Positions 34,305 to 41,915 of a DNA stretch of 64,000 nt are shown piece after piece. The first letter of the stretch is position 1. Every line of letters begins with the position of its first letter. The translations under genes and the position numbers were made by a program. This DNA is from Elusimicrobiota bacterium. GTDB taxonomy: Bacteria > Elusimicrobiota > Elusimicrobia > UBA1565. The stretch is from positions 62,001 to 126,000 of the forward strand of contig JACPXC010000019.1 in the NCBI GenBank assembly GCA_016196755.1. Reading direction: 5' to 3'. Under the pieces are notes generated by a model. That model was given only the letters and a program-made list of their open reading frames with translations, searched no databases and was not told where the DNA came from.

Positions 34305-36502
34305 TGCATCCCCCCGCCTGCCGCCGAGCTCAAGAGGCCGGGCGCCGCGCGCTCGAGCGCCTGGAAATCCGCCAACTGACCCGCGCGGTCGCCCTTCTCG
34401 CCGCGCGCCACGGCGCGCGAGAGCAGGGCCCAAGGCGAGGCCGGATCCAGAGCCAAGGCGCGGTCCAAGTCTTTTACGGAACCCAGGGCCCTGCCGCGCC
34501 AAGCGAGGAGGACGGCGTGATCAGAACCGAGGTCGGCCAGCGCCTCGCAGCGAGGATTGAGGCGAACCGCGGTCTTGAAATCCTCGAGCCCGTCGCGGAC
34601 CCGGCCGAGCGAGCGTTTGACCTCGGCTCGGACCGCATAGACCCAGGCCGTGCCGGGCTCGGCGGCGGCGGCCGCGTCGAGCGACGCCAGGGCCTCCCGC
34701 GCCCGCCCCGCACGGCGCAGGACCTCGCCGCGCCAGGCCAGCGCCTTGGCCGAGCCGGGCTCGAGCCGCAGCGCGGCGGAGAGCAGGGCCAAGGCGCGGC
34801 CGTAGGCCCCGCGCCCCGCCTCAGCTTTGGCGCCGACGACGAGCGGCCAGGCCCCGGCGCCGGGCAAGCGCGCCGCCTTGGCCGCGTCGCTCGACGAGCG
34901 ACGGGCCTCCGATAAGGCGACCCAAGCGCCAGCGAACCGCGGGGCCAAGGCGACGGCGCGGACCGCGTCGGCGCGCGCCCCGCGCAGATCCCCCGACATG
35001 CGCCGCGCCTCAGAGCGCCACGCCCAAGCCTCGGCGCGCAAAGGAGCCGCGGCCAGCGCGGCGCCCAGCGCGCGCACGGCGCCGGCGTGGTCGCCGGCCG
35101 CGCGCAGGAGGGCGGCCTCGGCCAGGCGCGCTTCAGGGTCGCGCGGCGAGAGGTTTAGGGCGCGCTGCGCGTCCGCGCCGGCTTTCTCGGAGTCGCCGGC
35201 GGCCAGGCGCAGGCGCGCGCGCACCCCGTAGCCCGCGGCATGGTCGGGGTGGAGGCGCACGGCTTCGTCGGCGTCGCCCAGCGCTCCGGGCAAATCACCC
35301 AAGCGCCCGCGCGCTTCCGCGCGCCACAGCCAGGCGTCGGGATGGCGGCGCCCCAACCCCACGGCGCGGTCCAAGGCGGGCATAGCGCGGTCGGGGCGGC
35401 CGAGGTCGAGCTCTGCGCGTCCAAGCCACAGCCAGGCCTGCGAGCATTTAGGATCGAGGCGTCCCGCGGCCTTGAGGTCGCTTTGCGCCGCGGTGGGACG
35501 GCCGAGGCGCACGCGCGCCTCGCCGCGCCAGGCCAGCGCGAACGGGTTCCGGCGCAGGCGCAGGGCCGCGGTCAGACCGTGTTCGGCGGCACGGGTCTCG
35601 CCCAAGCGCAGAAGGACCTCGGCCTTCCAGAGCGTCGACAGCCAGCGCGGGAACGCGCCCTTGGCGGCGGCGGAGAAATCGCCCAGGGCCGCCCGGTATT
35701 CGCGGCGCAAGCGGCGGGCCCAGCCGCGCCAAGCCCGGGCCGGAGCCCCGCCGCCGGCGCGAAGGGCTGCGTCAAAGAGCGTCTCGAGACGCTGCGCCTC
35801 GGAGGGGTCGTCGGCGTCGAAGACCTGCAGGCGACCCGAGTCGTCTTCGGCTGCGCGCGTGAACTCGGCCAAACCCTCATCGAAGCGCCCCAGGGCGAGC
35901 AGGCATTTGCCGCGCTCTTGGCGGGCGAGCCCGTTCTCAGGAGAAAGCTCGAGAGCCCGCTCGAGGCGCGGCAGGGCCTCGGCCGGCCGGCCGAGCTGGC
36001 GCAGGGCCGCTCCCCACCAGGCATGGACCAAGGGGTCCTTCGGGTCGAGAGCCGCGGCCCGCGCGTAAGCCGCCGCCGCCTCCTCGCGCCGGCCGAGCTG
36101 GCGGCAGATCTCGCCGCGCCAAGAGTGAAGCCAAGCGGCATCGGGCTCGAGACGGCAGGCGCGCTCCAGATCCGACAGCGCCTCGGCCCCGCGTCCGAGG
36201 CCGAAGCGCGCGCGCGCGGCCAGGGCATGGGTCCAAGCGTCGCGTCCGCCGAGGCGCAGCGCGCGCTCGAAGTCGGCCAGCGCCTCCGCGTAGCGCCCCT
36301 GGTCGCGCCGGATCTCGCCGCGCCAGGCGTAGGGCCAGGCCCGGCGGGGCCAGCGCGCTAAGACCGAGGTCAGCGCGGCGGCGGCGCGCTCGTAGGCTTC
36401 CGGCCGCGCCCGACCGCCCCAGGCGTCGGCGCCCCAGGCCGCGCGCGGATCGCGTTTGAGCGCGGCCTCGATGCGGCGTACGCGCGCCTCAAGAGCGTTC
36501 AT
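34301..36502 (-). CDS. Large TPR-repeat protein (733 aa)
   Basis: About 17 TPRs ('AWPYAWRGEIRRDQGRYAEA', 'AWLHSWRGEICRQLGRREEA'). A region near residues 230-270 containing 'RLQVFDADDPSEAQRLET' departs from the repeat. ATG 36502 overlaps the FAD-oxidase stop by 4 nt, which ties the TPR genes to the flavoenzyme part of the locus in one transcript. Probably a scaffold for a multi-enzyme assembly; that is inference from context. Confidence 0.85.
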   Translation of the reverse strand: MNALEARVRRIEAALKRDPRAAWGADAWGGRARPEAYERAAAALTSVLARWPRRAWPYAWRGEIRRDQGRYAEALADFERALRLGGRDAWTHALAARARFGLGRGAEALSDLERACRLEPDAAWLHSWRGEICRQLGRREEAAAAYARAAALDPKDPLVHAWWGAALRQLGRPAEALPRLERALELSPENGLARQERGKCLLALGRFDEGLAEFTRAAEDDSGRLQVFDADDPSEAQRLETLFDAALRAGGGAPARAWRGWARRLRREYRAALGDFSAAAKGAFPRWLSTLWKAEVLLRLGETRAAEHGLTAALRLRRNPFALAWRGEARVRLGRPTAAQSDLKAAGRLDPKCSQAWLWLGRAELDLGRPDRAMPALDRAVGLGRRHPDAWLWRAEARGRLGDLPGALGDADEAVRLHPDHAAGYGVRARLRLAAGDSEKAGADAQRALNLSPRDPEARLAEAALLRAAGDHAGAVRALGAALAAAPLRAEAWAWRSEARRMSGDLRGARADAVRAVALAPRFAGAWVALSEARRSSSDAAKAARLPGAGAWPLVVGAKAEAGRGAYGRALALLSAALRLEPGSAKALAWRGEVLRRAGRAREALASLDAAAAAEPGTAWVYAVRAEVKRSLGRVRDGLEDFKTAVRLNPRCEALADLGSDHAVLLAWRGRALGSVKDLDRALALDPASPWALLSRAVARGEKGDRAGQLADFQALERAAPGLLSSAAGGGMQ

Positions 36503-37854
36503 TTCGTCCCTCGCCGCAACGCGGCATCCACCACGCCGACGCCGGGGTTGAGGATGCCGTCGGGATCGAAGAGCGTCTTCACGGACCGAAGCGTGCCCGC
36601 GTAGACCGGGTCGAGGCGCCCGTCGAGGGCGGCCCTCCAGACCGTGCCGGCCCGATAAGGGATGCCCAGCGGGCCCAACAGGGTCCGCAGTCCGCGCTCC
36701 ACCTCGGCGCTGGAGGCCGCCGCCGCCTCGCCGGCCGGGAAGCTCCAACCGAACAGCGATGCGCAGCCGTAGGCGTTGAGATAGGTGCGCAGGAAGCCCT
36801 CGGGGCTGGCCACGCCCGCCACGCGTCCGCGCAAGCGCGTGACCCACAGGTCATAGACCCTGCCGGCGTTGGCGTGCGGCACCTGGAGCGAGACGCCCTT
36901 CCAGCTCTCTTTGCCTAGCGGGCGCTCCTGCCAGCGACTCTTGCCGGATCCGGCGGGCTCGGGTTCCGGCAGGCCCTCGGCCTTGAACGCGGCCGCGACG
37001 CGGCGTGCCGCCGCGCGGAGGGCCTCGTCGTCAGGGCCGGCCAGCTCCACGCGCGCCTCATCGGGGCGCATCGTCACCCAGCTCTCGACGAGGAAGCGGT
37101 CGATGCCCGGCGTCCCGCGCAGCGCCCGTGCGGCGGCGGCCAGGCGCGCGAAGTCCTTGCTCGACGAGGGCCGGCGCAGGACCAGCGCCGAGCGTTTCGG
37201 ACGCGGCGACGCCCTGAGCAGCAGCTCCGTGACGATGCCGAGGCTCCCCTCGGAGGCGAGGAAGAGGCCGGTGGGGTCGGGCACTCCCTGCAGGGCGAAG
37301 GCAGGCAGGCCGAGGACCGAGGAGGCGCCGGTGCGCAGAATCTCGCCGGTGCCGAGCACCACGGTCAGGCCGACGAGTTGGCTCGTGGCCGGCGCGGCGA
37401 ATTGGCCGAGACCGGCCACGGTGTCGTTGGCGGCCAGGGAGCCCAGCGTGGCGTCTCCGAAGCCGTCGGGAGCCGCGGCCAAGGTCAGCCCCTTCTTGGA
37501 GAGCGCGGCGTCGAAAGCGGCCACGCTCATCCCCGCCTGAGCATGGGCCACGCCTTCCAGGGCATCGACAGAAAGGAGCCTGGAGAGCCCCCGCAGGTCG
37601 AGCGCGACGCGGCCCGCGGCGCGCGTGGCGGCCCAGAAGCTGCTCAAGGCCCCCATCGGGGTCAGCGCCGTCTTCGCTTTGCGCGCCCAGAGCACGGTCT
37701 TGCGCACGTCCTCGGTGTCGGCGGGGCGAACCACACAGAGCGCCCGGCCGAGGTCGTTTCCGGCGAAGTCGCGCGCGGCGCGGGCTAGGTCCGCGGGCTT
37801 GACCGATGCTTTGGAGGCTCCGAGCAGGCGGGCCAGTTCTTTGGGCGCTTTCAT
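36499..37854 (-). CDS. FAD-linked oxidase (GlcD/PCMH-type)
   Basis: 451 aa. The FAD-binding domain of the vanillyl-alcohol-oxidase/GlcD superfamily is visible from 'ALCVVRPADTEDVRKTVLWA' through 'TLGSLAANDTVAGLGQFA' and 'GLFLASEGSLGIVTELLLR'; the C-terminal substrate domain ends with the family hallmark 'FDPDGILNPGVGV'. Such enzymes oxidise alpha-hydroxy acids, alcohols or amines. The context of halogenase-like and ABBA-like genes suggests a tailoring role rather than glycolate metabolism. ATGA overlaps on both sides. Confidence 0.85.
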   Translation of the reverse strand: MKAPKELARLLGASKASVKPADLARAARDFAGNDLGRALCVVRPADTEDVRKTVLWARKAKTALTPMGALSSFWAATRAAGRVALDLRGLSRLLSVDALEGVAHAQAGMSVAAFDAALSKKGLTLAAAPDGFGDATLGSLAANDTVAGLGQFAAPATSQLVGLTVVLGTGEILRTGASSVLGLPAFALQGVPDPTGLFLASEGSLGIVTELLLRASPRPKRSALVLRRPSSSKDFARLAAAARALRGTPGIDRFLVESWVTMRPDEARVELAGPDDEALRAAARRVAAAFKAEGLPEPEPAGSGKSRWQERPLGKESWKGVSLQVPHANAGRVYDLWVTRLRGRVAGVASPEGFLRTYLNAYGCASLFGWSFPAGEAAAASSAEVERGLRTLLGPLGIPYRAGTVWRAALDGRLDPVYAGTLRSVKTLFDPDGILNPGVGVVDAALRRGTK

Positions 37855-38777
37855 GCCTGACCCCCGATGCCGCGCCAGCCCAGCGACGGCTTGCCGAAGT
37901 AGACCTCGATCTTCGGTCCTTCGGCCCCCACATAGTCGAGGAACTGTCCCTCGGCCGACTCCCCGATGGCGGCGAAGAAATCTTTGAGCGGACCGGGCCG
38001 CGCCGCCTTCCCCATCGCGGCCACGGTCGTCCCCTCGGTGACCGAGCGGCGTTCGAGGTAGGGCAGATAGACCTTGCGGGTATCCTCGAAAGGGCCGCCC
38101 TCGGACTTGCGGCGCAGGACCAGGTACTCCGCGGGCCACAGGCGGCGCGGCAAAGTGAAGTAAGGCTTGGCCGAGGCGTAGCGCCGCAGGCGTTCGGGCG
38201 TCACCGGTTGGGCGTGGTAGAGCTTGAAGCGCGAGGGCTTGCCGGGCCGGAAGTCGTAGCCCACCGCGAACACGCGCTCGAGGCCCAGGGTCCTCTCGAG
38301 CTTGTCGCGCGGCACCCCCAGGCCGCGGCCGATCGCCGCGGCGATCTGGGGCGACTGCGGCTCGCAGTAGAGGCTGACCTCCTCGAAGCGCCGCGCGGCC
38401 AGGTCCCACTCGACGGAGGCCACCGGGTAGAACTCGTGGAGGCCGTGGGCCAGGACGTGGTCGTACATGCGCTCGAAGGGCTCGGTGTCGAGGCCGCCGC
38501 GGTCGAAGAGCTCGCGCAGGCTGTCGCGCCGCCGGCGCGCCAGGTCGCGCTTGCGCCCGCTGGAGAGGTGCTCGAGGAACTGCGCCACGTGGACGAGCTT
38601 CACGCGCCCGAACAGGGTCTCGTTGTTGACCGCGGCCTCGAAGAAGTCGATGAAGAACGAGCCCTCCTCGGTGGCGCGGGTCAAGAGCTCGACCTGGCGG
38701 GTCAGCTCGGGCAGGATCGGCGCGGCGGCCGGCCCGCACCAGCGCCGGGTCCACTCGAGGGCCTCGACACGGTTCAC
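37851..38777 (-). CDS. Putative ABBA-prenyltransferase-like protein, paralog 1
   Basis: 308 aa, soluble. Repeating strands each end in an aromatic after a charged residue: 'EVSLYCEP' (133-140), 'AVGYDFRPGKPSRFKLYHA' (171-189), 'TRKVYLPY' (233-240) and 'KIEVYFGK' near 294. This K-x-Y/E-x-Y pattern in alternating helix pairs and strand pairs is what ABBA-fold prenyltransferases (NphB/DMATS or cyanobactin TruF/PatF type) show, where Lys/Arg and Tyr line the diphosphate site. I infer the fold from this pattern alone. Two paralogs follow upstream. GTG start at 38777 with GTGA overlap. Confidence 0.45.
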   Translation of the reverse strand: MNRVEALEWTRRWCGPAAAPILPELTRQVELLTRATEEGSFFIDFFEAAVNNETLFGRVKLVHVAQFLEHLSSGRKRDLARRRRDSLRELFDRGGLDTEPFERMYDHVLAHGLHEFYPVASVEWDLAARRFEEVSLYCEPQSPQIAAAIGRGLGVPRDKLERTLGLERVFAVGYDFRPGKPSRFKLYHAQPVTPERLRRYASAKPYFTLPRRLWPAEYLVLRRKSEGGPFEDTRKVYLPYLERRSVTEGTTVAAMGKAARPGPLKDFFAAIGESAEGQFLDYVGAEGPKIEVYFGKPSLGWRGIGGQA

Positions 38778-39664
38778 TCGGGCTCTCCCGCGCCGAAGTA
38801 GACCTCGGTCTTCTCCGACGAAGCGCCGATATAGAAGAGGTGCTGGCCGGCCACCGCCCGCGCCACGGTCCGCGCGAAGGTCCCTAGGCTCCCTCGCGCC
38901 GCGCCTGGAAACTCGTCGCCGGAGAGCGCGGTGACGCGCCCCGACGTCACCGCCGGCAGCGGCAGGTAGGCTTTCGAGCTGGTCTCAAAGCCCCCCTCCG
39001 GCTTGGTGCGCAGCAGGCTCAACGAGCGCGGCGGGCAGAGCCGGCCGTCCAAGTCCTTGAGGAGCCCTCCGGCCGCGCCGGGCGGGGCCGAGAAGTAGAG
39101 CTTGAGCCGCGAGCGTCCATCGGCCAGGAGGTCGAGCCCCAAGGCGAAGAGCGGGGCGTCGCCGAGTCGGGCCAGCGCCTCGGGCGCCATGAGCCGCGCG
39201 GCCGCCGCCGCGGCGCGCGGCGCGCGGTGCTCGGCGTAGAGGCTGACCTCCGGGAACGCGCCGTCGGCGACGTGGTGCTCGAAACCCACGATCGGGTACC
39301 AGCCCCCGGCCCCGGCGGCCAGGACGGCGTCCCAGACGCGCGAGACGAGCCCGGCGTCGAAGCGCGTCTTGGCGGAGCTGTTGAGCCCTTTGAGGAACGC
39401 GGCCACCGCGCGGCGGCGCGCCGACACGCGCGCCCAGCCGCCCAGCTCGTCGCCGGGCTCGGCGCACTCGGCCACATGGACGAGCTTCACCACCCTAAAG
39501 AGGTCGCGGCTGTTGAGGCAGGCCTGGAAATGGTCGGTGACCAGCGGACGACGGCCCGCCGAGGCGGCCAGCGCCGCCACGCCGGCCGAGAGCGCGCGCG
39601 TGGCCGGCCCGGCCTTGAGGCCGTGCCAGCGCCGCGCCCAAGCCAGCACGGCGGCGGGGGTCAT
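38774..39664 (-). CDS. Putative ABBA-prenyltransferase-like protein, paralog 2
   Basis: 296 aa. Clear paralog of the downstream gene: both have 'RVVKLVHVAE'/'GRVKLVHVAQ' near residue 60, then 'PEVSLYAEHRAP', 'ALGLDLLADGRSRLKLYFS', 'SSKAYLPLP' and a final 'KTEVYFGAG'. The same ladder of K-x-Y and E-V-Y-F strands is kept, so the putative active-site lining is conserved in both. ATG 39664 overlaps the flavoprotein stop by 4 nt. Prenyl transfer is a hypothesis; the family could be something else with the same fold. Confidence 0.45.
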   Translation of the reverse strand: MTPAAVLAWARRWHGLKAGPATRALSAGVAALAASAGRRPLVTDHFQACLNSRDLFRVVKLVHVAECAEPGDELGGWARVSARRRAVAAFLKGLNSSAKTRFDAGLVSRVWDAVLAAGAGGWYPIVGFEHHVADGAFPEVSLYAEHRAPRAAAAAARLMAPEALARLGDAPLFALGLDLLADGRSRLKLYFSAPPGAAGGLLKDLDGRLCPPRSLSLLRTKPEGGFETSSKAYLPLPAVTSGRVTALSGDEFPGAARGSLGTFARTVARAVAGQHLFYIGASSEKTEVYFGAGEPE

Positions 39665-41037
39665 GCGGCCCTCTTGCGCGGCTCGGGCAGCGGGTCGTCG
39701 ATCAGGGCCAGGTCGGGGCGGCCCGAGGCGGCCAGCGCGGCCAAAAAGCGCCGGTCGCGGCGCAGGCGCGCGGGCACGCCGAGCGGCGAGAAGAAGCGCT
39801 TGAAATAGCCGCGCGCGTAGAGCGAGTCCCAGTGCGGATGGCCGGAGACCAGGAAGGTGAAGGCCGCCTTCGCGTAGCGGTTCTTGGCGTGGTCGGCGAT
39901 TCGGCGCGCCTTCCAGAAGTAGCTCTCGCGCCGGCGGTTGCCGTCGTAGAAGAACTTGGTGAAGTCGCGCAGCTCGTCGAAGCGCGCGCCGTGGGCCGCG
40001 TCGTAATGGGCGAAGAGCGCCTCGCGCTTGGCCGGCGCCGCCAGGGCCCCGTCGGCGCAGTCGGCGGCCAGCTCGGCCGAGTGCATGGCCAGCGTCACCC
40101 CGTAGGACAGCAGCGGGTCGATGAAGGCCGCGGCGTCGCCCAGGAGCAGGAAGTTCTCGCCCGCGAAGCGCCGGCTGCGGTAGGACCAGTCGCGCTCGAG
40201 GCGGAACGGCTCCACGCGGCGCGCCTTGGCCGTGCGGGCGGAGGCCTCTTTCGTGCGCGCGAGCCTGGCCAGGAAGAAGGCTTCGAGCCCGGCGCGCGCC
40301 TGCGGCGCGTTCGAGAGCGAGGTGACCACGCCCACGCTGACGCGCCGCTCGGAGAGCGGGATGAACCATACCCAGCCGTCCTCGATGTTCTCGATGAAGA
40401 TATGGTTGCGGCGCGGACCCGTGAAGAGCCGGGCGCCCTCGTAGTAGGTGTAGACCGCCATGTTGCGCAGCTGGCCGTCGAAGCGCCGCCAGCCCAGGCG
40501 CGAAGCCAACAGGCCGGCCTGCCCGCTGGCGTCGAGGTAGAGCGCGGCGCGCTCGGTGCGGGTCCTGCCGTCTGGCCCGCGCACGCTCAGCCCGTCCACG
40601 CGCCCTCCGGAGAGCGCGACGTCGAGCACCGAGGCCGGTTGGCGCACCACGGCGCCGCGCCTGCGCGCGGCGTTCAACAGCAGTTCGTCGAAGCGCGCGC
40701 GCTCGACATGCCAGGCCCAGGTCTCGTCACGCCCGACCATGTAGCCGGGCGCCTCCTCGAGGTCGGCGAAGGTGATCGACCACGGCGCGCGCGAGCGGCC
40801 CCACAGATACGAGCCGCCGGTCTTGACGAAGAACTTCGCGCGGCGCAGGTCCCCCACGACGCCGAGGCGCTTGAACAGGGGAGAAAGGCCCGGCAGGAGC
40901 GACTCGCCGATGTGGTGGCGCGGGAAGGGCGCCTTCTCGAGCACCAGAACGCGCCGACCGGCTTTGGCCAACAGGCTCCCCGCCGTGCTGCCGGCCGGAC
41001 CGCCGCCGATGACGATGGCGTCCCAGCGCTCGCTCAC
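39661..41037 (-). CDS. Flavin-dependent halogenase/monooxygenase-like protein
   Basis: 458 aa. FAD-binding 'VIGGGPAGS' (about 10-17), the halogenase-type 'FPRHHIGESLLPG' (39-51), Lys72 in 'FVKTGGSYLWG', the halogenase hallmark W-x-W-x-I-P as 'WVWFIP' (222-227) and the later FAD motif 'LLLGDAAAFIDPLLSYGV'. With Lys72 and W-x-W-x-I-P present, halogenation of an aromatic substrate is possible; related flavoproteins without halogenase activity, such as those that hydroxylate protein residues, also share the fold. It would need a flavin reductase, not found here. GTG start, GTGA overlap. Confidence 0.75.
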   Translation of the reverse strand: MSERWDAIVIGGGPAGSTAGSLLAKAGRRVLVLEKAPFPRHHIGESLLPGLSPLFKRLGVVGDLRRAKFFVKTGGSYLWGRSRAPWSITFADLEEAPGYMVGRDETWAWHVERARFDELLLNAARRRGAVVRQPASVLDVALSGGRVDGLSVRGPDGRTRTERAALYLDASGQAGLLASRLGWRRFDGQLRNMAVYTYYEGARLFTGPRRNHIFIENIEDGWVWFIPLSERRVSVGVVTSLSNAPQARAGLEAFFLARLARTKEASARTAKARRVEPFRLERDWSYRSRRFAGENFLLLGDAAAFIDPLLSYGVTLAMHSAELAADCADGALAAPAKREALFAHYDAAHGARFDELRDFTKFFYDGNRRRESYFWKARRIADHAKNRYAKAAFTFLVSGHPHWDSLYARGYFKRFFSPLGVPARLRRDRRFLAALAASGRPDLALIDDPLPEPRKRAA

Positions 41038-41915
41038 GCGGCCGCCTCCGCGGGACCGAAGCCCGCGGCGTCGAAATAGACCTCGAAGGCGCCGTCGTCG
41101 ACGCCCACGAAGCGGGCACGGGCGCCGGGAACGGCCTTGGCCGCCGCGCAGAGCCAGCCGCGCTCGCCGAAAAAGCGCAGGCGCGACAGGTCCGAGAGCG
41201 GCGCCCCGCGCGAGAAGCCCAGGTAGGCCTTGGGCGGCGAGGCGGAGCCGACGCGCGTCAGGGTGGTCAGGTCGCGCAGCGGGGCCACCTCACTCAGCGA
41301 TTGGGCCGCCCTGGCCAACGTCCCGGGTAGGGTGGGGCCCGGCAAGAGCGCTTTGTTGTAGAGCTTGAGCGCGGCAGGAGCCCCGGGTGCTAAGTCCAGG
41401 CCGAAGAACGCCAGGTCCTCCCCGGCCAGGCGGCGCAAGCCCGGCTCGTCGGCCTCGCGCCCGACGACGGAGAGCAGCTCCCTCAGCGCCTTGACCCCCG
41501 GCAGGTAGCCGTAGAGCGAGAGCTTGTCGAGCGCTTCGCGCGGACGGTCGTAATCGAGACTGAGCATGAGCGAGCCGCGCAGCTCCCAACGGGCCAGGGC
41601 GGCCAGCGCGGCGCGCGCCGGGGCGGCGTCGTAGGCCTCCCCCAGCGCCGTCAGCAGGTCCGCCGCCGCCTTGGCCTTACCCGGAGCGTCGCGGCGCTTG
41701 GCGTCGCGCTCCAACGCGGGCCGGTCTTCGTCGAGGATGAGCGCGAGCTTTACGCGCTCGAGGCCGCGCGCCGAACCCACCGAGGACTCGAGGAAGTGTC
41801 CGGGCCCCGCCGCGCCGAGCAGGGCCTCGGGCAGGCCGAGAAAGAACTTTCCGACGGCGGGAACGGGCAGGCCCAACAGCGGCCGCGCCCAGGCCAGGTA
41901 CTGGACGGCGTTCAC
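41034..41915 (-). CDS. Putative ABBA-prenyltransferase-like protein, paralog 3 (divergent)
   Basis: 293 aa. More divergent than the other two, but it begins alike ('AVQYLAWARPLLGLP' versus 'VEALEWTRRWCGP') and keeps the strand ladder: 'SLMLSLDYDRP', 'FFGLDLAPGAPAALKLYNK', 'PKAYLGFSRG' and the ending 'GAFEVYFDAAGF'. Charged residues are replaced in several strands, so it may be a non-catalytic subunit. It lies between the halogenase-like gene and the FG-GAP gene with GTGA overlaps. Confidence 0.4.
   Translation of the reverse strand: MNAVQYLAWARPLLGLPVPAVGKFFLGLPEALLGAAGPGHFLESSVGSARGLERVKLALILDEDRPALERDAKRRDAPGKAKAAADLLTALGEAYDAAPARAALAALARWELRGSLMLSLDYDRPREALDKLSLYGYLPGVKALRELLSVVGREADEPGLRRLAGEDLAFFGLDLAPGAPAALKLYNKALLPGPTLPGTLARAAQSLSEVAPLRDLTTLTRVGSASPPKAYLGFSRGAPLSDLSRLRFFGERGWLCAAAKAVPGARARFVGVDDGAFEVYFDAAGFGPAEAAA

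Noticed and set aside
23193-36502. Many repeated GC-rich segments that could look like DNA repeats or recombination hot spots
   Set aside because: They are the codons of degenerate TPR motifs; spacing follows 34 residues and the DNA units are not identical.
36499-37854. Glycolate oxidase GlcD for central metabolism
   Set aside because: No GlcE/GlcF partners nearby and the gene is coupled to the peptide locus; only the fold assignment is kept.
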